Origin: an uncultured Nonlabens sp.
Lineage (GTDB): Bacteria > Bacteroidota > Bacteroidia > Flavobacteriales > Flavobacteriaceae
NCBI GenBank assembly: GCA_947491755.1
Contig: CANLKV010000002.1
Location: 558,001-622,000, forward strand
Direction of reading: 5' to 3'
DNA: 64,000 nucleotides
Shown here: positions 1 to 6,943 of the stretch, in pieces
Numbering within the stretch: position 1 is the first letter of the stretch
Layout: each line of letters opens with the position of its first letter
Program-made: the position numbers and the translations under genes
Notes under the pieces: generated by a model
Seen by the model: the letters and a program-made list of their open reading frames with translations, nothing else
Told to the model about the DNA's origin: nothing
The model's database searches: none

Positions 1-197
1 TGCTCTATGGCTGGGAACTGTGGAATGATAGCCATAGTCTTACTGCAATAAAATTGCGCAAAGATGGCACTAGAGATTATCACAGAGTACCTACAGATGA
101 TAAAAAGTTATTTCCAACCTGGATAAAAATTGCAATTTTTATAGTCGTTGCGAGCGTTCTCTTTATACCACTTGATTTTATTTTAAACCGATCATAA
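1..197 (+). CDS. C-terminal end of a membrane protein (partial)
   Basis: The reading frame is open from the window edge (codons in phase with position 3) to a TAA at 195-197, giving 64 residues. It holds a polar stretch followed by one hydrophobic segment of about 20 residues (around WIKIAIFIVVASVLFIPLDF) and a short basic tail ending NRS. The stop is one base before the ATG of the next gene, so the two are probably co-transcribed. I do not recognise the family. What is visible is a C-terminal membrane anchor; the rest of the gene lies outside the window. Confidence 0.55.
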   Translation, partial: LYGWELWNDSHSLTAIKLRKDGTRDYHRVPTDDKKLFPTWIKIAIFIVVASVLFIPLDFILNRS

Positions 198-198
198 T

Positions 199-816
199 AT
201 GGCAGAGCTTATTAAACTTTATGAAGATAAAACCGACCAGAAACAATTGAACCGTATCGCAAAAGCAATGCGTGATGGCGCGCTGGTCATATACCCTACA
301 GATACAGTTTATGGACTGGGGTGTGATATAACTAACAAAGCAGCAGTTGAAAAAATTGCTCGCATACGTAATGTAAAGCCAGAAAAAGCCAACTTTTCTT
401 TTATCTGTGAAGATCTGAGTAATTTAAGTGACTATACCGCACAAATTGACAGTGCTACTTTTAAAATCTTAAAGCGCAACCTGCCAGGTCCGTACACTTT
501 TGTATTACCAGGAAATAACAATTTGCCAGGAATTTTTAAAAAGAAAAAAACAGTAGGAATACGGGTGCCAGCAAATAACATTGCGACTGGACTGGTAAAA
601 GCACTGGGCAATCCTATTATTAGTACTTCTATAAAAGATGAAGATGAAGTGCTTGAGTATACCACTGACCCTAGTCTAATTGCAGAAAAATGGGATCACC
701 TAGTAGATTTTGTGATCGATGCAGGTTATGGAGGTAATGTGGGAAGCACAGTGATTGACCTAACAACACCAGAACCTACATTGATTAGAGAAGGGAAAGG
801 AAGCATTGATCTATAG
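199..816 (+). CDS. Sua5/YciO/YrdC/TsaC family protein (L-threonylcarbamoyladenylate synthase type)
   Basis: 205 residues, a single YrdC-like domain. The family binds tRNA or nucleotides and, in TsaC/Sua5, makes threonylcarbamoyl-AMP for the t6A modification of tRNA. Visible motifs are YPTDTVYGLGCD near residues 32-43, LPGPYTFVL, TVGIRVP and ISTSI. The stretch after the first motif reads KPEKANFSFICEDLSNLSDY, which resembles E. coli YciO rather than TsaC, whose basic KxR motif is missing. General annotation as threonylcarbamoyl-AMP synthase fits the fold, but the exact reaction is uncertain. The ATG follows the stop of the upstream partial gene by one base. Confidence 0.85.
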   Translation: MAELIKLYEDKTDQKQLNRIAKAMRDGALVIYPTDTVYGLGCDITNKAAVEKIARIRNVKPEKANFSFICEDLSNLSDYTAQIDSATFKILKRNLPGPYTFVLPGNNNLPGIFKKKKTVGIRVPANNIATGLVKALGNPIISTSIKDEDEVLEYTTDPSLIAEKWDHLVDFVIDAGYGGNVGSTVIDLTTPEPTLIREGKGSIDL

Positions 817-923
817 ATCGATTGAAAATCTTTGAGAGTGCTATTGCTGTAAAATTGTTAGGGTTATACCGCAAAAGACCTAACTAGTATTAGTATCAAT
901 AACTTATATAAAATGAAAAAAAT

Positions 924-1760
924 ATGCCGTATTTAGATAGAACTACAGGTACTGATTTATCTGACATAAAAATTTACTATGAAGATTATGGAACGGGAAA
1001 GCCCATTATCTTAATACATGGCTGGCCATTGAGTGGAGCTATGTGGGAATACCAGGTCCCTGTATTGATTGATGCTGGTTATCGCGTGATTACTTACGAC
1101 CGCAGAGGTTTTGGAAAGTCGTCTCGCCCCTACACGGGATTTGATTACAGCACGATGTCGCACGATTTGCACGAACTTATTTTAAAGTTAGAGTTAGAGG
1201 GTGTTACCCTGGTTGGTTTTTCAATGGGTGGTGGAGAAATTGCTAAGTATGTGGATAAATACGGGACTAGCAATTTATCAAAACTCATATTTATCAGCTC
1301 GATTGCTCCTTATATGCTTAAAACAGATGATAATGCAGATGGTGTTCCTGCATCGGTATTTGAAGATATGAAGACTGCGGTAAAAGAGGATCGCAGTGGA
1401 TTTCTAAAAGGTTTCGGTGAGAATTTTGTGAATTACGAACAAAATATAGAACGCGTATCAGACGGGCAACTGGACTATAATTTTAATATAGCTGCAGCTG
1501 CATCACCTAAAGGCACCTTAGATTGTATTGACGCATTTGGCACCACAGATTTAAGAGACCCTATGAAAACTATCGATGTTCCTACCCTTTTTATACATGG
1601 GGATGCAGATGAGATTGTTCCTTTGAAACCTACCTCAGAGGCAGGACACAAACTGGTTAAAGATTCTGATCTCAAAATTATAAAAGATGCTCCCCATGGG
1701 CTTTATTTAACGCACAAGGAAAAATTGCATCAACATCTGTTGGAGTTTTTAAATGGGTAA
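924..1760 (+). CDS. alpha/beta hydrolase of the non-heme haloperoxidase/esterase type
   Basis: 278 residues covering the whole alpha/beta-hydrolase fold. The nucleophile elbow is GFSMGGG with Ser100; the acid is Asp229 in HGDADEIVP and the base His258 in DAPHGLYL. This spacing is nearly that of bacterial cofactor-free haloperoxidases (Ser98, Asp228, His257 in the bromoperoxidase BPO-A2). The HGWPLSGAMWEYQ segment forms the oxyanion-hole loop. Members usually act as carboxylesterases or perhydrolases; the natural substrate is unknown. No signal peptide, so cytoplasmic. It stands about 110 bp after the preceding gene and 43 bp before the next. Confidence 0.88.
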   Translation: MPYLDRTTGTDLSDIKIYYEDYGTGKPIILIHGWPLSGAMWEYQVPVLIDAGYRVITYDRRGFGKSSRPYTGFDYSTMSHDLHELILKLELEGVTLVGFSMGGGEIAKYVDKYGTSNLSKLIFISSIAPYMLKTDDNADGVPASVFEDMKTAVKEDRSGFLKGFGENFVNYEQNIERVSDGQLDYNFNIAAAASPKGTLDCIDAFGTTDLRDPMKTIDVPTLFIHGDADEIVPLKPTSEAGHKLVKDSDLKIIKDAPHGLYLTHKEKLHQHLLEFLNG

Positions 1761-1803
1761 CTCGATTAATGATTATATCTAAAGAAACCAAAGCGCTAGT
1801 CCT

Positions 1804-2157
1804 ATGAAAGCTTTCAACCTCATTTTGTTTTTAAGTTTAATCGCTGTAACCAGTAAGGCACAAACCATCATCACACTCGATACAGTACAGAGTATGATCA
1901 TGACAGGTAAAGGAAAAGGTCAGGATGCTACAATTAATCCATATTATGGAATGGGCTGTATAGCGGTTGTAAAAAATCTGGGGGAATTAGAATTTTCCAT
2001 ACGCGTGCAACAAAATGATAGTGTTATCAGAACAATACCTATCCTTAAAAATGAGGTCAAAGAAGTGCCATTACTTAAAGGTTTTGAATTATATCTTGAC
2101 CCTAACCCCCAGGGCAAAGCGATGGCTAGCGTAGCTTACAAAAAGATCAAATTATAG
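1804..2157 (+). CDS. small secreted protein, unknown function
   Basis: 117 residues. A signal peptide is clear: basic start, hydrophobic core FNLILFLSLIAV, cleavage probably after SKA before QTIITLD. The mature part of about 97 residues has the segment TGKGKGQDATINPYYGMGC and alternating hydrophobic residues suggesting a small beta-rich domain, with one Cys. I believe similar short exported proteins occur in other flavobacteria, but no function is known to me. It lies 43 bp after the esterase gene and may share its transcript; a strong terminator follows at 2245-2277. Confidence 0.75.
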   Translation: MKAFNLILFLSLIAVTSKAQTIITLDTVQSMIMTGKGKGQDATINPYYGMGCIAVVKNLGELEFSIRVQQNDSVIRTIPILKNEVKEVPLLKGFELYLDPNPQGKAMASVAYKKIKL

Positions 2158-2244
2158 ACAAGGTTCTAATAGATTCGATACCTGTAAATTGTTATGATCT
2201 ATTCATCTGTCCACTTTAAATAATTAATTTTATATCACAAGTAG

Positions 2245-2277
2245 AAATCGGCGTCCATGACGACCGATTTTTTTTTT
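2245..2277 (+). terminator. Rho-independent terminator
   Basis: The arms AAATCGG-CGTC and GACG-CCGATTT pair with one bulged A and a CAT loop, and run directly into about ten T. It closes the transcript of the preceding + strand genes. The rest of the gap to the next gene (2278-2446) shows no convincing gene. Confidence 0.85.
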
Positions 2278-2446
2278 ATTGCAAGATAGATTTTGTCTAG
2301 AGCTCAAGGTGGTCCTATTTTTGCCGGTAATACAGCTCGCTTAAGTTATAGAGGTTTTAAATACGATTGCTCTTATAAAATAGAAGTTAGAGAGCTGATT
2401 AATATTCTTAACTCCTACAAATCACTAATTATATCAATATCTATTT

Positions 2447-3040
2447 ATGGCCCACCGGCATTTTTTGATTTACAAGCCGTATAAAATGCTTAGTCAGTTT
2501 GTTACTAATGATAGGCATCAACGTAACAAACATTTTTTAGGTGAATTGTTTGATTTTCCTGAAGGATTAATGGCAGTAGGAAGGTTAGATGAAAATAGTG
2601 AAGGATTATTATTACTAACTACAGATGGGAACTTGAGCCACAGCCTAAATGCTTCTAAGAAAATAGAAAAAGAATATGTTGCACAAGTAGATGGGGCGGT
2701 AACTGATGCTGCTATTGAGCAACTGCGGCGTGGCGTAGAAATTACCGTCAATGGAGAAGCCTATACCACCATAAAATGCAAGTCGCGGCGTTTGAATGAA
2801 ACACCGTATTTAAGAGATACAACACAAAAAATAAGAGACGACCGTCACGGGCCTACCAGCTGGTTATCCATTACGTTAAAAGAGGGTAAATTTAGACAAG
2901 TGCGCAAAATGACAAGTGCTGTAGGTTTTCCTACCTTACGTCTAGCGCGAGTGAGAATCGGTAATTATACCATTGACTCATTAACAGGCAAAACAGTCAG
3001 AGAATTACAAGATCAAGAACTGCGATCCATTATTTTTTAA
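2447..3040 (+). CDS. rluE: rRNA pseudouridine synthase, RluE-like
   Basis: 197 residues with the RsuA/RluB/E/F catalytic core and no N-terminal S4 domain, as in RluE, which in E. coli makes pseudouridine 2457 of 23S rRNA. The catalytic motif GRLDENSEGLLLLT carries Asp48. The N-terminal LIYKPYKMLSQF and the C-terminal KFRQVRKMTSAVGFPTLRLARVRIG are characteristic of the family. Cytoplasmic. The start ATG at 2447 gives the normal N-terminus for this subgroup. Its 3' end overlaps the convergent next gene by 11 bp. The family is certain; the exact target nucleotide is inferred from the domain layout. Confidence 0.9.
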   Translation: MAHRHFLIYKPYKMLSQFVTNDRHQRNKHFLGELFDFPEGLMAVGRLDENSEGLLLLTTDGNLSHSLNASKKIEKEYVAQVDGAVTDAAIEQLRRGVEITVNGEAYTTIKCKSRRLNETPYLRDTTQKIRDDRHGPTSWLSITLKEGKFRQVRKMTSAVGFPTLRLARVRIGNYTIDSLTGKTVRELQDQELRSIIF

Positions 3041-3656
3041 TGACAATCATCGTTGCTTTTACTCCAGCAGCCAGATTCCAAACGTTTTGAGATATTACAT
3101 TACCTTCTTTATCCATCACTTTAAACTCGGCAGTATTAGGTCCAGATGATCCCTGATTTAATGCCTCAATCTCTAGTTTATTAAAACCTTCTTTGAGATT
3201 GATATCAAACCCTTGAAAAACGTTGCGCAAGTATATTTGCTCTACCAGCACCTTATCATCTAACCATACCCTTACAAGATCTCCGTCTTCATACTGATGA
3301 TCCCTGCAAACCATCGCAAGCACATTTTTGCCAGTCCTGATCTCACCCAGAAAAGTATCGCTTACAAATCCTATAGAATTACCTTGATCTTTTTTGAATT
3401 TAGTCTTGGTAAATTGAACACCAGGATCCAATAAATCCGTAGTAGTTTTCATACTGAATTCTGGTTTTTCTCTGGTACGCGAGAAAAATGGAGTGATTTC
3501 TTCTTCCTTTTTAGGGAAAAGTAGCGAACCAGACTCTTTAGGGTCTTCTACCCTTTTTTCCACAGGATTCACTTTGACCGTACTGGTCTTAGGCTTTTCT
3601 TGCGCAACAGCAAGAGCACCTAACATGACAACAGAAAGAAAAAGCCAATTTTTCAT
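3030..3656 (-). CDS. conserved secreted protein of unknown function
   Basis: 208 residues. A signal peptide (MKNWLFLSVVMLGALAVAQ, cleavage after AVA) precedes a charged linker rich in Lys, Glu and Pro (about residues 20-75) and then a domain of about 130 residues containing GKNVLAMVCRDHQYEDGD and KEGFNKLEIEALNQGSSGPNTAEF. The second half looks like a beta-sandwich. Probably periplasmic or surface located. I do not recognise a named family. Its stop codon lies inside the 3' end of the convergent pseudouridine synthase gene, an 11 bp overlap, so the two mRNAs can pair at their ends. Confidence 0.75.
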   Translation of the reverse strand: MKNWLFLSVVMLGALAVAQEKPKTSTVKVNPVEKRVEDPKESGSLLFPKKEEEITPFFSRTREKPEFSMKTTTDLLDPGVQFTKTKFKKDQGNSIGFVSDTFLGEIRTGKNVLAMVCRDHQYEDGDLVRVWLDDKVLVEQIYLRNVFQGFDINLKEGFNKLEIEALNQGSSGPNTAEFKVMDKEGNVISQNVWNLAAGVKATMIVIKK

Positions 3657-3757
3657 ACTATTAATGTAGCAAAATCCTTGCCTAACTTACACAATTCTTG
3701 ATTTGTGTGCTAGGTAAGTACAAAAATAATCAATAGTTGACCTTGTTGAATGAATTG

Positions 3758-3773
3758 CGCTTTCGCGAAAGCG
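3758..3773. repeat. CGCTTTCGCGAAAGCG palindrome, exact copy 1 (intergenic)
   Basis: Exact 16-bp palindrome 30 bp beyond the murA stop codon, between murA and the secreted-protein gene. There is no T-run next to it, so it is not a standard terminator. Confidence 0.9.
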
Positions 3774-3802
3774 AACTCAACTACATCTTAAATAACAACC
3801 GT

Positions 3803-5113
3803 TTAACTTACTCGCTGTATGCGAGCACCTATTCTCTTTAAACGGGTATCAATGTTCTGATAACCACGATCAATTTGTTCAATATTATGAATGGTACTGG
3901 TTCCCTTTGCACTTAAGGCAGCAATAAGCAGAGATATTCCGGCGCGTATATCGGGAGAGGTCATGGTGGTTGCCTTGAGACTGGACTGAAAATCGTGACC
4001 TATTACACTAGCGCGATGAGGGTCGCACAGGATAATTTTTGCCCCCATATCAATCAGTTTATCAACAAAGAATAGGCGGCTTTCAAACATTTTTTGATGA
4101 ATAAGAACGCTACCACGAGCCTGTGTAGCCACCACTAATACAATACTCAATAGGTCTGGTGTAAAACCGGGCCATGGTGCATCAGAAATACTTAAGATAG
4201 AACCGTCAATATAATTTTGAATTTCATAACCATCGTTATGAGCAGGTATGTATATATCGTCCCCTCTTCTTTCTAGTGTAATTCCTAATTTACGGAAGGT
4301 AGCTGGGATGAGTCCTAGCTCATCATATGCTACGTTTTTAATGGTTATCTCGCTTTTAGTCATCGCTGCTAGACCTATCCAGCTGCCTATCTCGATCATA
4401 TCTGGCAAGATTCTATGCTCTGTACCGCCCAGGGAATCTACCCCTTTTATGGTGAGCAAATTTGAACCTATCCCACTTATATCTGCCCCCATACGCACAA
4501 GCATTTTACATAATTGCTGTAAATAAGGCTCGCATGCAGCATTATATATAGTTGTGGTTCCTGTAGCCATTACGGCAGCCATGACTATATTTGCAGTACC
4601 GGTTACAGAGGCCTCGTCCAGTAGCATATAAGTCCCTGTAAGCTCTTCTGCCTCTACTCCGTAAAAGTATTCTTCTTTATTATAGCGGAATTTTGCTCCT
4701 AATTTTATGAAGCCTTCAAAATGGGTATCTAGACGACGACGGCCTATTTTATCACCTCCTGGGCGCGGTATATACCCTTTTCCAAATCTTGCTAGTAGCG
4801 GTCCCACGAGCATAATAGATCCACGCAGGCCTCTTCCCAGGACTTTATATTCTTCAGATTGTAAAAAATCAAGATCTACCTGGTCTGCCTTGAAGGTGTA
4901 GGAATCGGTACTGTTTTTTGTCACCTTTACGCCTAGGTGGGATAACAAATCGATTAATTTATTGACATCAATAATATCAGGAACGTTATTGATTGTTACA
5001 GGTTCTGCTGTTAATAAAACGGCGCATAAAATTTGAAGTGCCTCATTTTTTGCGCCTTGTGGCTGTATATCTCCTTTAAGAGCATGACCACCCTCAATAA
5101 TAAATGTTCCCAT
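3803..5113 (-). CDS. murA: UDP-N-acetylglucosamine 1-carboxyvinyltransferase
   Basis: 436 residues, full length for MurA, the cytoplasmic enzyme that transfers enolpyruvate from PEP to UDP-GlcNAc in the first committed step of peptidoglycan synthesis. Family motifs: N-terminal GAKNEALQILCAVLLT with the substrate-binding Lys22/Asn23, MLVGPLLARFGKGYIPRPGG, and C-terminal GRGYQNID-like turn. At the position of the catalytic Cys115 of E. coli (PGGCTIG) this protein has Asp121 (PGGDKIG). Cys-to-Asp MurA enzymes are active and insensitive to fosfomycin in Mycobacterium, Borrelia and Chlamydia. It lies downstream of the DUF4290 gene but a terminator separates them, so it probably has its own promoter. 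Confidence 0.97.
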   Translation of the reverse strand: MGTFIIEGGHALKGDIQPQGAKNEALQILCAVLLTAEPVTINNVPDIIDVNKLIDLLSHLGVKVTKNSTDSYTFKADQVDLDFLQSEEYKVLGRGLRGSIMLVGPLLARFGKGYIPRPGGDKIGRRRLDTHFEGFIKLGAKFRYNKEEYFYGVEAEELTGTYMLLDEASVTGTANIVMAAVMATGTTTIYNAACEPYLQQLCKMLVRMGADISGIGSNLLTIKGVDSLGGTEHRILPDMIEIGSWIGLAAMTKSEITIKNVAYDELGLIPATFRKLGITLERRGDDIYIPAHNDGYEIQNYIDGSILSISDAPWPGFTPDLLSIVLVVATQARGSVLIHQKMFESRLFFVDKLIDMGAKIILCDPHRASVIGHDFQSSLKATTMTSPDIRAGISLLIAALSAKGTSTIHNIEQIDRGYQNIDTRLKRIGARIQRVS

Positions 5114-5231
5114 ATTGTAATTTTCTATAAAAAATAAATTTAATCATCTGCGCGGATTCACTTTTACAAAAGCGAGAGAAGTATCCAGAAGTAATTAACA
5201 GTAAGGTATGGATTATCGCAAATGAGGTGTC

Positions 5232-5262
5232 AAAAAAAAGCGTCACTTATAAAGTGCCGCTT
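5232..5262 (-). terminator. Rho-independent terminator after the DUF4290 gene
   Basis: Read on the minus strand, AAGCGGCACTT and AAGTGACGCTT pair (one mismatch, three-base loop) and are followed by seven T. It ends the DUF4290 transcript upstream of murA. Confidence 0.8.
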
Positions 5263-5287
5263 AGTTTTAATTGGTTACTAAAGATGT

Positions 5288-5950
5288 TTAATTGCGGCGA
5301 CGTCTATTATTGTTATTGTTTCGCCCACCTTTTTTAGAACGAGGTCGATTGTTGTTATTGTTACGTTTTGTATTTGTGTTACGGTAGATCAAATCTTTAG
5401 ACTCTAACAGGTCTTCATCTTTTGCAGCCATATTGATTTGCCCATCACTCAGCTCATAAAGATGTTTGAAAATTACGGCGTCATCTACACTGTCTTTATT
5501 CCAGTTGAGAAATGACTTTTTCATGTGATTTGCAATAATAAATGTAAGAGCATCTCTTTTTTCTCCTTTCTCCCATGAGCAAGCGACATCAATCATACTT
5601 TGTATGTTATTACCATAAAAACGGTAACGAGGTTTCTTTTGTGGGTAAGGCATTCTAGGTGGACGAGCCTGCAAATCTTCCTTGTTAGGTAGCGGGTATG
5701 GAGAGTCTACATCCAGATCAAAGTCGGCAATGATAAAAAACTGATCCCACAGTTTGTGTTGAAAATCTGCCACGTCTCTTAAATGCGGATTCAAATTTCC
5801 CATGACGCCTATAATGGCGTTGGCCATACGGTTGCGCTCCTCCTTAGTTTCCAGAGTTTTGCAATGCTCTACTAGTTTTTGAATATGGCGGCCATATTCG
5901 GGTATATTAAGCTGATTACGCTCTGTATTGTACTCTAATGATGATATCAA
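5288..5950 (-). CDS. DUF4290 family protein with Asn/Arg-rich tail
   Basis: 220 residues. The first 160 or so form the DUF4290 domain found across Bacteroidota: NTERNQLNIPEYGRHIQKLV, RNRMANAIIGVMGNLNPHLRD, HKLWDQFFIIADFDLDVDSPYP and a later helical block. The last 35 residues are low complexity, two runs of five Asn alternating with Arg, Lys and Gly clusters and ending RRRRN. Such a tail suggests nucleic acid or ribosome binding, but that is inference. Function unknown. The gene stands directly upstream of murA, a neighbourhood I believe to be common in this group, though a terminator divides them here. Confidence 0.88.
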   Translation of the reverse strand: MISSLEYNTERNQLNIPEYGRHIQKLVEHCKTLETKEERNRMANAIIGVMGNLNPHLRDVADFQHKLWDQFFIIADFDLDVDSPYPLPNKEDLQARPPRMPYPQKKPRYRFYGNNIQSMIDVACSWEKGEKRDALTFIIANHMKKSFLNWNKDSVDDAVIFKHLYELSDGQINMAAKDEDLLESKDLIYRNTNTKRNNNNNRPRSKKGGRNNNNNRRRRN

Positions 5951-6041
5951 AATGAAATATAATTGATGTTGTGAAGTGATGCAAAGTAAACAAAATGCAA
6001 CTAAATATTATTAAAATGTTTAAATAAACGATCTGGCCGGT

Positions 6042-6329
6042 TTATAAAGAGATAACGCCGTCTACGGTAGCCACTTGTTTGTATTTAATAATCACTAGTT
6101 CTGGATTCTTCATTTTAACTAATATAGAGATGCTAGTATACTTCCCTTTACTAGATTCTTTTGTAGTGATAACGGCACCCATGTTATCAAAAATCGATTC
6201 TATCTTTTCAATTTTTTTATGATCAGAGGGTACTATAAATTTATATAAATATTTTGTAGGCCATATGCTCGTATCGGCCAACTGGATTTTTAACTTTGCG
6301 TAAAATTCTTCTGATTTAGGGTCGTTCAT
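6042..6329 (-). CDS. DUF493 family protein (YbeD-like)
   Basis: 95 residues when started at the ATG at 6329 (MNDPKSEEFYAKLKIQL). An upstream in-frame start at 6359 would add ten hydrophobic residues that the family does not have. The fold is a small ferredoxin-like alpha/beta domain: WPTKYLYKFIVPSD, then a helix, then KGKYTSISILVKMKNPELVIIKYKQVATVDGV. E. coli YbeD lies beside lipoate genes, but its role is unclear. Cytoplasmic. It diverges from the ATPase gene with a short gap of 77 bp. Confidence 0.82.
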   Translation of the reverse strand: MNDPKSEEFYAKLKIQLADTSIWPTKYLYKFIVPSDHKKIEKIESIFDNMGAVITTKESSKGKYTSISILVKMKNPELVIIKYKQVATVDGVISL

Positions 6330-6406
6330 AGCATTTTTAAAGATAACAAAGATAAACATTCCGACCCGGCAGTAAATAGCTGTAAATTAGCTTCAATTGT
6401 GTTTTT

Positions 6407-6943
6407 ATGGAAAAAACAAAGCGTATTTTAATCATAGGTGGCCCAGGTTCTGGTAAAACCACCTTAATCCACTGCATAGAAAAACAAGGGCATACCATAC
6501 ACCATGAGGTATCTAGAGAGGTCACTTTAAGAGCTAGAGAACAAGGGGTTGAACAATTGTTTTTGACGGACCCCCTCGCCTTCAGTAATGAATTACTCAA
6601 ACGCAGGATGGAACAATACGAGCAAGCTACAGATGGATATAACTTTTATGATCGAGGGATCCCAGATGTGCCCGCCTATCATTTATATACAAATGACCCT
6701 ATACCAGATGCTTACACCTATGCAGTAAAGCATTATCGTTATGACATCGTTTTTTTCTTACCACCATGGGAAGAAATTTATGAGACCGATAATGAACGGT
6801 ATGAATCTTTTGAACAAGCTGTAAAAATTAGTAGTGTGTTACTAGATTTTTATCATACATACGACTATACTCCAATAGAGGTCCCCAAAGGAAAAGTGCA
6901 AGAGCGATATGATTTTATAATGTCACATATACAAGGTGATTGA
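6407..6943 (+). CDS. P-loop ATPase (AAA_28 type)
   Basis: 178 residues. Walker A is GGPGSGKTTL at residues 11-20; a kinase-like lid follows around YDRGIPDVPAYHLY, and a hydrophobic strand IVFFLPPWEEIYETDNERYESF ends in an acidic cluster. This is the arrangement of AAA_28 domains, which resemble nucleotide kinases such as the NadR ribosylnicotinamide kinase domain. The substrate is unknown. The stop overlaps the start of recQ by 8 bp, so the two are translated from one mRNA. Confidence 0.82.
   Translation: MEKTKRILIIGGPGSGKTTLIHCIEKQGHTIHHEVSREVTLRAREQGVEQLFLTDPLAFSNELLKRRMEQYEQATDGYNFYDRGIPDVPAYHLYTNDPIPDAYTYAVKHYRYDIVFFLPPWEEIYETDNERYESFEQAVKISSVLLDFYHTYDYTPIEVPKGKVQERYDFIMSHIQGD

Noticed and set aside
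2293-2484. 63-codon + strand open frame before the pseudouridine synthase gene
   Set aside because: No ATG start, overlaps the real gene in another frame, composition not protein-like, and it follows a terminator with no promoter.
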